Positions 44,775 through 52,463 of a DNA stretch of 64,000 nt are shown here, in pieces. Source of the DNA: Gp6-AA40 sp036274155. Its GTDB lineage: Bacteria > Acidobacteriota > Vicinamibacteria > Vicinamibacterales > UBA2999. A program made the translations under genes and the position numbers. Position 1 is the stretch's first letter. Every line of letters starts with the position of its first letter. The stretch is taken from assembly GCA_036274155.1 (NCBI GenBank), contig DASUGH010000158.1, forward strand, positions 1-64,000, written 5' to 3'. A model generated the notes under the pieces. It was not told the origin of the DNA and searched no databases. It saw only the letters and a program-made list of their open reading frames with translations.

Positions 44775-45104
44775 ATGAAGAGTGAGCCGCCTGACCTGCT
44801 GCCCGGGACGCTTGATCTCCTGATTCTCAAGACGCTCGCGCGCGGCGCGATGCACGGCTACGGCATCGCGCAGCATCTCAAGGCGGCCTCCCGCGACGTC
44901 CTGCAGGTGGGCGAGAGCTCGCTCTACCCGGCCCTGCAGCGTCTGCTGTTGAACGGATGGGTCACCGCGGAATGGGGGGCCTCCGAGAACAACCGCCGAG
45001 CCCGCTTTTACACGCTCACAGCGTTGGGCAGAAAGCGCCTCACCGCGGAGCGCCAGGAATTCGATCGCCTGGTGCTCGCGATTCAACAGGTGCTCGCGAT
45101 CTAG
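44775..45104 (+). CDS. PadR-family transcriptional regulator
   Basis: 109 residues. 'LLPGTLDLLILKTLARGAMH GYGI' (split here at its middle) is the standard PadR opening. The winged helix runs through QHLKAASRDVLQVGESSLYP, 'ALQRLLLNGWVTAEWGASEN' and 'RRARFYTLTALGRKRLTAER'. PadR proteins repress neighbouring membrane genes and respond to small molecules. The ADOP permease gene starts 2 bases after its stop, a very common acidobacterial pair, so it should control that permease. Confidence 0.9.
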   Translation: MKSEPPDLLPGTLDLLILKTLARGAMHGYGIAQHLKAASRDVLQVGESSLYPALQRLLLNGWVTAEWGASENNRRARFYTLTALGRKRLTAERQEFDRLVLAIQQVLAI

Positions 45105-45106
45105 AC

Positions 45107-47692
45107 ATGGGCACCGTATTCCGCCGCCTCTGGTACTGGGTCCGTCAGCGCGAGATCGAATACGGGCTCGAGGAGGAGCTCGAGTTCCACCGCGCTCTCA
45201 AGCAGCAGGAGCTCGAGGCCGAAGGCCTCTCGCCCGAAGACGCGCGACTCACCGCGCGCCGCGAGCTCGGCAACGTGACGCGCGCGCGCGAGGATTCGCG
45301 CGCCGTCTGGATGTGGCCCTGGCTCGAAACCGTGTGGCACGATGCGCGCTACGCGCTGCGCGCCGTGCGTCGCCAGCCCGGCTTCGTCCTGCTCTCGGTG
45401 GTCGTCCTGGGCGTCGCCATCGGGCTGAACGCGAGTCTCTTCACGGTATTTGCCGCCGCGGCGCTGCGGCCGATGACCGGCGTCGCCGAGCCGGCGACGC
45501 TGGTGGTGGTCTCCGGGCGTGTCCCGCAGATTCCGGACCTCCTTTCCGGCCTCTCCATTCCCGAGTTCGATGTCCTCGCCGCAGAGGCCACGACGGCTGA
45601 ACTCGCGGCGGAACGGCGAATGCCGGTACGGTTCGATTCTGGCGGTGGCGCGCGGGACATGACGGCTGCTTTCGTCACCGGCAACTACTTCGAGCTGCTC
45701 GGTGTCCACATGGAGCACGGTCGCGGTGTTCTCGCGGACGAAGACACGCGCGGCGCATCAGTGCCTGTGGCTGTCCTGAGCTATTCGCTCTGGTACACGC
45801 AATTCGGAGCGGACCCGGCCATCGTCGGAAGAACGGTTCGCGTGGCCGGGCAGCCTCATACGGTCATCGGCGTCACCTCGCGCGCGTTCGCCGGCAGTGA
45901 GCGCTCGCGAGTATGGCTCCCGCTCGCGTCGTTGCCGGTGCTGCGCCCAGGCAATACGGGGCTGGACCGCCCTCAGGACTGCTGCGCCGAGGTCTACGCG
46001 CGTCTGCGGCCGGGCGCAACGCGCGCGCAGGTGGCGACGGAGCTCCAGACGTTGAGCGATCGCTTCCGTCGGACGGTGGGACAGGACGTCCGGCCGATCG
46101 TGCTGACCGGCACGCAGGCGCTCAGGGGACGCCGCGGCGACAACCAGAGCCTGGCCATCATCGGCGTGCTCTTCCTCGGCATCATGATGGTGCTGCTGCT
46201 CGCGTGTGCGAATGTCGGAAACCTGCTGCTGGCGCGCGCCGCCACCCGACGCGGAGAGATCGGCGTTCGTCTTTCGCTGGGAGCAGCACGATCGCGCGTC
46301 GTCCGGCAGCTGTTGACCGAGGGGTTGATCCTGGTGCTGATCGCGGCCGCTGCGGGGCTGGCGATCGCGGCGTGGCTGCCGCGCTTCGTTATGAATACAG
46401 TCGCACGGCAGCCTGCGCCGTTCGATATCGGTCCCGACGGACTCGTCTTCGCGTACACGGCGGCGATCGCGGGTATCGCGTGCCTGGCGGCGGCGCTGGC
46501 GCCGGCGCTTCACGCGACGCGTGGCGGTATCACCGCGACGCTGAAAGGCGACGCGCTCAGCCGGTCGCGCGTGCCGCTGCGCAGCCTGCTGCTCGGCGTA
46601 CAGCTGGCCCTGACGGTCGTGTTGCTGACCAGCGCCGGTCTGCTGCTTCGCGGCGTTGCCGCGGCGCGTGAGCTGGATCTCGGATTCCGCGTCGAGGGCG
46701 TCTCAGAGGTGGCCGTCGAGCTGCCGGAGCCGGACTACGACGCGGAAAGAATGCGGACTTTCCTGGCCGACTTGTCGACGGCCCTGCAGTCGGCTGGATT
46801 GACGTCCGTGGCGTTCGCGGCGCCTGGACGCGCCACTGACGAGGCCAGGTTGCCTGGCCGGGGCGCAAACCAGACCAGCCCTGTCGAGCGGCTGGACGTA
46901 TCGTCCTCGTACTTCGCTCTGTTGGATGTGCCGATGACGGCGGGTCGGAGCTTCACTGACCGCGACCGGAATCCCGGTGCCGCGGTCGTCAACGAAACGT
47001 TCGCGCGCCGATTCTGGCCCGGTGAAAACGCGGTCGGCCGCTCGTTCGTCGCAGAGAATCGCACCCTCGAAGTCATCGGGGTCGTTCGCGATGCGAGGGT
47101 GCTGGGCCTGGACCCGGTGCCACCGAGCTATTTCGTTCCCCTTACTGGACCGCGAGGCACGCTATTTCCGGTGCTCCTTCTGCGATCGAACCAGCCCTCG
47201 GAAGCTGCCGCGGTCACCGCGGTGGTCGAACGACTCGAGCCTCGCGGACGCGTCACGGTGACCCCGATGCGCAATCGGTTCGATTTCGAGCTCGCGGAGC
47301 TCGCGCTCGCTCCGCTGGCCGCATCGGTGCTGGGGCTCTTCGCACTTGGTCTGGCGACCGTTGGCATGTTTGGCGCGTTTGCCTACGCGGTGCGTCAGCG
47401 CACTCGCGAGATCGGTATCCGACTCGCCCTGGGCGCACGGTCTGCCGATGTCGTCCGCAGCATCCTTTCAGGCAATGCTCGCGTCGTCGCGCTGGGACTC
47501 GGCGTCGGCCTTCTGGGCGCCGCCGCCGTATCGCAGATCCTGCGAAGCCTGCTCTTCGGCCTCAGCCCGCTCGATCCGCTGACGTACGCAGGCGTCGCTC
47601 TGCTGCTTGCGGCGGTCGCGTTCGTGGCCAGCTACGCTCCGACCCGGATCGCACTGCGCGTCGATGCCGCAACGACACTGCGCGCCGAGTAA
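45107..47692 (+). CDS. ADOP-type FtsX/MacB ABC transporter permease with N-terminal extension
   Basis: 861 residues from ATG 45107. It has the ADOP N-terminal helical domain (residues 1-80: YGLEEELEFHRALKQQELEA, TARRELGNVTRAREDSRAVW), then the MacB start (QPGFVLLSVVVLGVAIGLNA). The first PCD, first FtsX block (FLGIMMVLLLACANVGNLLL, RRGEIGVRLSLGAARSRVVR), second PCD and last FtsX block (RQRTREIGIRLALGARSADV to RIALRVDAATTLRAE) follow. It is in an operon with the PadR regulator. No ATP-binding protein lies beside it, so it must borrow one. Substrate unknown. Confidence 0.9.
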   Translation: MGTVFRRLWYWVRQREIEYGLEEELEFHRALKQQELEAEGLSPEDARLTARRELGNVTRAREDSRAVWMWPWLETVWHDARYALRAVRRQPGFVLLSVVVLGVAIGLNASLFTVFAAAALRPMTGVAEPATLVVVSGRVPQIPDLLSGLSIPEFDVLAAEATTAELAAERRMPVRFDSGGGARDMTAAFVTGNYFELLGVHMEHGRGVLADEDTRGASVPVAVLSYSLWYTQFGADPAIVGRTVRVAGQPHTVIGVTSRAFAGSERSRVWLPLASLPVLRPGNTGLDRPQDCCAEVYARLRPGATRAQVATELQTLSDRFRRTVGQDVRPIVLTGTQALRGRRGDNQSLAIIGVLFLGIMMVLLLACANVGNLLLARAATRRGEIGVRLSLGAARSRVVRQLLTEGLILVLIAAAAGLAIAAWLPRFVMNTVARQPAPFDIGPDGLVFAYTAAIAGIACLAAALAPALHATRGGITATLKGDALSRSRVPLRSLLLGVQLALTVVLLTSAGLLLRGVAAARELDLGFRVEGVSEVAVELPEPDYDAERMRTFLADLSTALQSAGLTSVAFAAPGRATDEARLPGRGANQTSPVERLDVSSSYFALLDVPMTAGRSFTDRDRNPGAAVVNETFARRFWPGENAVGRSFVAENRTLEVIGVVRDARVLGLDPVPPSYFVPLTGPRGTLFPVLLLRSNQPSEAAAVTAVVERLEPRGRVTVTPMRNRFDFELAELALAPLAASVLGLFALGLATVGMFGAFAYAVRQRTREIGIRLALGARSADVVRSILSGNARVVALGLGVGLLGAAAVSQILRSLLFGLSPLDPLTYAGVALLLAAVAFVASYAPTRIALRVDAATTLRAE

Positions 47693-47805
47693 ACGCCGGC
47701 CCCTTGTGCGCGGTCGCGGGCGAACCGTCTCCTCACCCGAAAGAGGTGTTGTTCCGGCGACGGCGACGATCCCATAATCCGGCGCCAGCAGGGCGAGGAG
47801 GTCGG

Positions 47806-48728
47806 ATGCGGTCAGCCGTCGCGGGCGTTGTCGTTGCCGTCGTTGTTCTCGTCGCGGCCGGATGGCTGTTCCAGAACGCCATCACAGGCCGCTCCAGTGC
47901 GCGCCAGGCCGATCAGCCCGCGCGCACAGCGGATGGCAGGCCGGATCTGAACGGCATCTGGCAGGCGCTCAACACCGCCAACTTCGACATCCAGGCCCAT
48001 GCCGCCAGGCCGGCTCAGGCGGTGATTCCGGCAGCGCCGCGCAGCGGAGTGGCAGGACTCGTTCGAGCCACACACGTGGAACTCCCGCACCCGTTGGTGC
48101 GGCCGCTCGGCGCCGTCGGCGGCGTTCCGGCCGGCGAGAGTGTCGTCGAGGGCGACGAGATCCCGTACCAGCCGTGGGCCGCCGCGAAGAAGAAGGAGAA
48201 CGCCGAGCACTGGCTGGAGCGCGACCCCGAGATCAAGTGCTACATGCCGGGAGTACCGCGCGCGACCTACATGCCCTACCCGTTCCAGATCCTGCAGGGC
48301 ACGAACACGATCGTGATGGCATACGAGTTTGCCGGCGCCTCGCGCACGATTCACCTCGGCACGGTCTCCGACAGCCCGGCGCCGACGTGGATGGGATGGT
48401 CGCGCGGCCGCTGGGAAGGCGACTCGCTCGTCGTCGAGGTGACCGATTTCAACGAGGAGACCTGGTTCGACCGCGCCGGCAACTTCCACAGCGACCAGCT
48501 GCACGTCACCGAACGCTACACTCCGACGAGTGCAATCATCTGCTCTACGAGGCCACGATCACCGACCCGAACGTGTTCACGCGCCCGTGGTCGATCCGCA
48601 TGCCGCTGTACCGGCGGCTCGAATCGGGCAAGAAGCTTCTCGAGTACAAGTGCGTGGAGTTCGTCGAGGAGTTGATGTACGGCCAGCGTGGCGTCGTCGA
48701 TCCGGCGACCGGGCAGAAGAACAAGTAG
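47806..48728 (+). pseudogene. Exported hypothetical protein with a frameshift near 48530
   Basis: From ATG 47806 (GAGGAGG just upstream), a signal-anchor (VAGVVVAVVVLVAAGWLF) is followed by a good reading to about 48530 (WQALNTANFDIQAHAA, EIKCYMPGVPRATYMPYPFQ, RGRWEGDSLVVEVTDFNEET, HVTERYTPTS). It then jumps to another frame and ends NHLLYEATITDPNVFTRPWS to VVDPATGQKNK at 48728. Adding one base at about 48530 gives TSGNHLLYEA and restores the protein (about 307 residues). It may be a sequencing error or a genuine pseudogene. The domain with 'GRWEGDxLVVxxxxF' is shared with the next gene, so they are paralogues of an unnamed acidobacterial exported family. Confidence 0.7.
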
Positions 48729-48743
48729 ACGGAGGGCTGCCAC

Positions 48744-49787
48744 ATGAACGCCCGCTATCCGGTCCTGATGCTCGCGCTCGCGGCGGCCGTTGGCGCCGCC
48801 ATCGCGACGAGCGGAGCACTTCCAATCGCCATGACTGCGGAGCCGGACTCCACCGCTTCGTCGTGGAAGCAGACGACGCCCTGGGGTGATCCCGATCTGC
48901 AGGGTGTGTGGCGGTACGAGGCCGCCATCCCGCTCGAGCGACCGGCGCGCTTCCAGGGACGCGAGTCGCTCACCGACGAGGAGCTCGAAGAGAGTCAGCG
49001 AATCGAGGACGAACAGGCCAGGCAACGTCTGGCGGGAGCGGAAGGCGCCGCCGTCGGCCGGCGATCGGTCGCCGAGTCGCCGATCCGCGGGAACGAGTAC
49101 AACAGCTTCTGGCAGGACCACGGACGGCCGCGGCAGGTCCTCCGACAGACATCTCTCATCGTCGATCCGAAGGACGGCCGGCTTCCATACACGTCAGACG
49201 CCAGGAAAGCGGAGGCGCGAGCCAGCGCCCGCTACGGCGTCGGGCCGTACGAGTCCTACCTCGATCCCGATACTGGCGAGCGCTGTCTCACGGACGGCGT
49301 CACGGCACTGATGTGGCAGGGGCCTAACGGAGGACACAACCGGATCGTGCAGAGCCCTGGCTACGTCACCATCCTCCATGAGGAGTATCTCGACCGGCGC
49401 ATCATCCCGACCGACGGACGACGCCACGGCAGCATCCGGCAGTGGTTCGGCGATGCCGTCGGCAGGTGGGAAGGCTCGACCCTCGTCGTCGACACCACCA
49501 TCAATTTCATCGATCGAACGAATTACGAGTGGGCGGCGATTTTCACGCGGCCGTCGGAGACGCTGCACATCGTCGAGCGCTTCACTCGCACGGGCGCTGA
49601 CGCGATGGAGTACCGCATCACCGTGGAAGATCCAGCGACGTTCGACAAGCCGTGGACGGCGGTGATTCCGATCACGCGGCTGAACGAAGGCACACAGATC
49701 TACGAGTACGCGTGCCACGAGGGCAACTACGCGATGACGAACCTGCTGGCAGGCGGGCGTGCCGACGCGGCGAAGCGATCACGGTGA
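48744..49787 (+). CDS. Exported hypothetical protein of the same family
   Basis: 347 residues from ATG 48744, 15 bases after the frameshifted gene. A signal peptide (LMLALAAAVGAAIATSGALP) precedes 'GDPDLQGVWRYEAAIPLERP', a WxxxxxxPxERP-type opening. The domain then has 'GYVTILHEEYLDRRIIPTDG', 'GRWEGSTLVVDTTINFID' and 'EYACHEGNYAMTNLLAGGRA' near the end. I do not recall a functional name; members are common in Acidobacteria beside DUF6152 genes, as here. The operon order is the frameshifted paralogue, this gene, then the DUF6152-type gene at 49792. Confidence 0.7.
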   Translation: MNARYPVLMLALAAAVGAAIATSGALPIAMTAEPDSTASSWKQTTPWGDPDLQGVWRYEAAIPLERPARFQGRESLTDEELEESQRIEDEQARQRLAGAEGAAVGRRSVAESPIRGNEYNSFWQDHGRPRQVLRQTSLIVDPKDGRLPYTSDARKAEARASARYGVGPYESYLDPDTGERCLTDGVTALMWQGPNGGHNRIVQSPGYVTILHEEYLDRRIIPTDGRRHGSIRQWFGDAVGRWEGSTLVVDTTINFIDRTNYEWAAIFTRPSETLHIVERFTRTGADAMEYRITVEDPATFDKPWTAVIPITRLNEGTQIYEYACHEGNYAMTNLLAGGRADAAKRSR

Positions 49788-49791
49788 ACTC

Positions 49792-50220
49792 ATGCACAGA
49801 CATTTCATGATCCTGTTCGTCGTAAGCGTCGTCTCGTTGCCCGCGGCGCTCCGCGCACACCATGCCTTCGCTGCGGAGTTCGACGCCAGCAGGCCGTTCA
49901 AGATTCGCGGCACCGTCGTCAAGATGGAGTGGATCAACCCGCACACGTGGCTGCACCTGGATGTGAAGCGGCCCGACGGCAAGACCGAGCGCTGGATGAT
50001 CGAGGGCGGCCCGCCGAACGCGCTCTACCGTCGCGGGTTCACGAAGAACTCGCTCCCGCAAGGCGCCGAACTCGTCGTCGAGGGGTTTCGTGCCAAAGAC
50101 GGGTCGCTCAAGGGCAACGGCCGCGAGCTGACATTCGCGGACGGCAGGCGGCTGTTCGTCGGATCGTCGGGCACCGGCGCGCCCAACGACGGCAAGGAAC
50201 CGCAGGGCGGCAAGGAATAG
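49792..50220 (+). CDS. DUF6152-like exported protein
   Basis: 142 residues from ATG 49792, 4 bases after the previous stop. A signal peptide (FMILFVVSVVSLPAALRAHH) gives a mature start HHAFAAEFDA, and the pattern 'H-H-x-F-x-x-x-F-D' with 'GTVVKMEWINPHTWLHLDVK' and 'GFRAKDGSLKGNGRELTFAD' fits DUF6152 well. This is a small beta-barrel of unknown role, usually encoded beside the family above. The C-terminus is a short flexible Gly/Lys tail. Confidence 0.8.
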   Translation: MHRHFMILFVVSVVSLPAALRAHHAFAAEFDASRPFKIRGTVVKMEWINPHTWLHLDVKRPDGKTERWMIEGGPPNALYRRGFTKNSLPQGAELVVEGFRAKDGSLKGNGRELTFADGRRLFVGSSGTGAPNDGKEPQGGKE

Positions 50221-50225
50221 CCTTT

Positions 50226-51461
50226 CTACACCTCCACCTTCAGCCGAATAGGCCGCACGACCGACAGGCGCAGCCTGCCACGGCCCACGTGATCCAGGCG
50301 GACCACGTCGGTGCGTTCCTCGAGTCGGCGCCGCAGGAGAACCAGACGCGCTTCGAGATTGTCCTGGAACTCGGGCAGCTTCAGACTCGGCTCGAGCCTG
50401 ATTTCCTTGTTCGTGAACTCCTGACTGTGCTGCTCGAGGTACAGCTGCAACAACTTCTGAAAGATACGTCCAGGCACCCCTTTGATCAGATAGGCATCAT
50501 CGATGAACACGCTGTCGTCGCATGGAAAGTAGCGCACTGTGATGCCGGCGCCGTCGGTGGCCACACCAGGCGCGTGCGGTGCAGCCGCTGGAGGACCCAT
50601 CGATGCCGGCGCGGCAGCAGGTTCCGCACCGCCGGCAAACCCCACGGCGATCATCGAGACCGCGAGATGGCGTGCGAGGAGCTGCATGCGCGATTCATCA
50701 CGTGCGAGAAAGCGGCCGGCCGCGTCACTCTGGAGACACAGCACACCCAGCACCTCACCGCGCGCCTCCAGCGGGATCGCGAGCTGACTCTTCGCGTCGT
50801 CCAGACCCGGCAACGGAATCTCACGGGCGAGCCGGCCCGCATCGCCGATTCGCGTCAGCTCCTCGCGCACGGCACGCGAGAGCACGCGCTCCCGCGCGAA
50901 GTTCGTCGTGCGCAACGGAATCCCGCGTGCCGCGGCCGTGCCGATCAGGCCTTCGCCGATCACGACTTCCGAGCCGACGCCCGACTCCACGAATCCGTGG
51001 CTGGCGACCGTATACAACCGCTTGCCGGACTCGTCGCGGACCATGACGAACGACTGCGCATGTCCGAAAAGCGCGTCGAGCCGTTCGAGGGCGGTCGCGA
51101 GCAACGTGTCCAGATCGCCGCACGCAGCGAGCCGTCCCATGAACTGCGCAACGGCAGCGACCAGGCCCGTGTCGGCGTCTTCGCGGGCGCCCTGCGGGCG
51201 CACGATGGGACGGCACCCAATCACGCGGTACACATCGACGCCGCGAAGCCGGAAGACGTCCTGCATACCGCTCTGCGACGCGATGGCGTCCAGCCGGACG
51301 CGCACGCGCTCGAACAGTGCGCCCGCTGTTTCCGTGCGCTCGAACTCCAACTCCATCCGATACTGATCCGTCGTCTCCGGAGCAACGACGATGACCTGCG
51401 CGCGAGGGTTCTCCAGGATGTTGCGCCGCGTCTTGTTGAAGAACTGGACGGAGAGGCCCAC
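50226..51461 (-). CDS. PPOX-like/GAF protein with a winged-helix-like C-terminus, 5' end lost
   Basis: 411 residues from a GTG at 51461, but the same frame continues coding upstream to about 51530 (KEGVPNTTYLSIVHLIDESH) with no start, until a stop at 51553-51555. So the beginning of a pyridoxamine-phosphate-oxidase-like domain is missing. The remaining parts are the end of that split barrel (VQFFNKTRRNILENPRAQVI), a linker, a GAF domain (about 105-270: LDTLLATALERLDALFGHAQ, GEVLGVLCLQSDAAGRFLAR), an Ala/Pro linker, and a C-terminal domain (VRYFPCDDSVFIDDAYLIKG, LEPSLKLPEFQDNLEARLVL). It may sense redox or small ligands. The 5' cut coincides with a cut cupin gene on the other strand. Confidence 0.7.
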   Translation of the reverse strand: MGLSVQFFNKTRRNILENPRAQVIVVAPETTDQYRMELEFERTETAGALFERVRVRLDAIASQSGMQDVFRLRGVDVYRVIGCRPIVRPQGAREDADTGLVAAVAQFMGRLAACGDLDTLLATALERLDALFGHAQSFVMVRDESGKRLYTVASHGFVESGVGSEVVIGEGLIGTAAARGIPLRTTNFARERVLSRAVREELTRIGDAGRLAREIPLPGLDDAKSQLAIPLEARGEVLGVLCLQSDAAGRFLARDESRMQLLARHLAVSMIAVGFAGGAEPAAAPASMGPPAAAPHAPGVATDGAGITVRYFPCDDSVFIDDAYLIKGVPGRIFQKLLQLYLEQHSQEFTNKEIRLEPSLKLPEFQDNLEARLVLLRRRLEERTDVVRLDHVGRGRLRLSVVRPIRLKVEV

Positions 51462-51519
51462 ATGCGACTCGTCGATGAGGTGGACGATCGACAGGTACGT
51501 CGTATTCGGAACGCCCTCC

Positions 51520-51663
51520 TTTGAGCAGGTACTGATCGAAGGCTTCTTCGACTATGGACTGCCGATCAATGGCGAGCGGCCGTCCGAAGACCGCTTGATC
51601 GAGCGAATCGTCGAATGTGCGCCGCGGTTCGGCATCGAGGTACTCGGCCCGTCGCCGTTGTGA
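51520..51663 (+). pseudogene. C-terminal remnant of a cupin-type protein
   Basis: The plus-strand frame from about 51520 reads FEQVLIEGFFDYGLPINGER, then PSEDRLIERIVECAPRFGIE and VLGPSPL before the stop. 'L-I-E-G-F-F' with a final 'R-I-x-E-x-A-x-R-F/Y-G-I-E-x-L-x-P-x-P' is the usual closing of small cupins. Upstream of 51520 the frame is antisense to the PPOX gene and makes no sense, so the cupin barrel is gone. It ends just before the SnoaL-like gene. Confidence 0.5.
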
Positions 51664-51724
51664 TTCGCCAGGCGCGATCAGCGCAGGACCCGCAAACCAG
51701 TCGAGAAAGACACGAGGTGAAGCG

Positions 51725-52141
51725 ATGACCAGCACACTGCATTACGTTGCCGATCTCTTCCATGCCGTCGACGCGTTGAATGCGACGGCCTTTGCGGAGA
51801 GATTCACAGAAGACGGCACCTTCCGCTTCGGGAACGCCCCAGCCGTTGTTGGCCGGCGACAGATCGAAGAAAGTGTCGCCGGGTTCTTTTCCACGATCGG
51901 CGGTATGAAGCACGAGATCGTGGGTGTGTGCTCCGGCGCGTGGGAAGGCGGTACGGTGACCAGCGTCGAGACGATGGTGACGTATCGGCGCAAAGATGCG
52001 ACGGTCACCGACGCCATTCCGGTGACCAGCACGCTGCGGATGCGGGGAGATCTCATCGCAGACTTTCGTGTCTTTGCGGACATCTCACCCGTCTTCGCCA
52101 CCGCAGCGGGAGTCGGTGCTGGCGAGGCGGCAACCGTATGA
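51725..52141 (+). CDS. SnoaL/NTF2-like protein
   Basis: 138 residues from ATG 51725, with GAGGTGA about 5 bases upstream. 'YVADLFHAVDALNATAFAER', 'FTEDGTFRFGNAPAVVGRRQ', 'VAGFFSTIGGMKHEIVGVCS', 'TVTSVETMVTYRRKDATVTD' and 'STLRMRGDLIADFRVFADIS' follow the SnoaL/NTF2 cone order. No signal peptide, so it is cytoplasmic. It could be a small-molecule isomerase or a binding protein. It originally may have followed the cupin gene, since cupin-SnoaL pairs are frequent. Confidence 0.8.
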   Translation: MTSTLHYVADLFHAVDALNATAFAERFTEDGTFRFGNAPAVVGRRQIEESVAGFFSTIGGMKHEIVGVCSGAWEGGTVTSVETMVTYRRKDATVTDAIPVTSTLRMRGDLIADFRVFADISPVFATAAGVGAGEAATV

Positions 52142-52163
52142 GGACGAGCGGGGTAGCAGGCAC

Positions 52164-52433
52164 TCAGCCGCCTTCGACCGCAGACACGATGTCGATCTGA
52201 TCGCCGGGCTCCACCGGGGTCCCGATTTCGCCCACGCCGAGCTGGCGGTCGTTCAGGAACACCACCATGACCGGGTTCAGCGCGCCGTCCTTCGCCCAGA
52301 CGAGCGGCATCAGAGGGGGATGTCGATCGGTGAGTGCCCGGAGCGCCGACTCGACCGTCGTGGCCAGCACGTCAACGGAGTTGACGCCGCCGATGCGCTC
52401 GGCGAAGAGGTTCGTGAAGCGGATCCGGGGCAT
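52164..52433 (-). CDS. MoaD/ThiS-like sulfur carrier protein
   Basis: 89 residues of beta-grasp type starting MPRIRFTNLFAERIGGVNSV and ending GDQIDIVSAVEGG, with the C-terminal Gly-Gly needed for thiocarboxylate formation. Length and fold fit MoaD rather than ThiS. It follows the aldehyde:ferredoxin oxidoreductase gene at 30 bases on the same strand, a frequent arrangement for AOR-type enzymes, where a dedicated MoaD helps make the tungsto- or molybdopterin cofactor. Confidence 0.85.
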   Translation of the reverse strand: MPRIRFTNLFAERIGGVNSVDVLATTVESALRALTDRHPPLMPLVWAKDGALNPVMVVFLNDRQLGVGEIGTPVEPGDQIDIVSAVEGG

Positions 52434-52463
52434 GAAACAACCGTGGGAGTCGCGACGAAGGCG

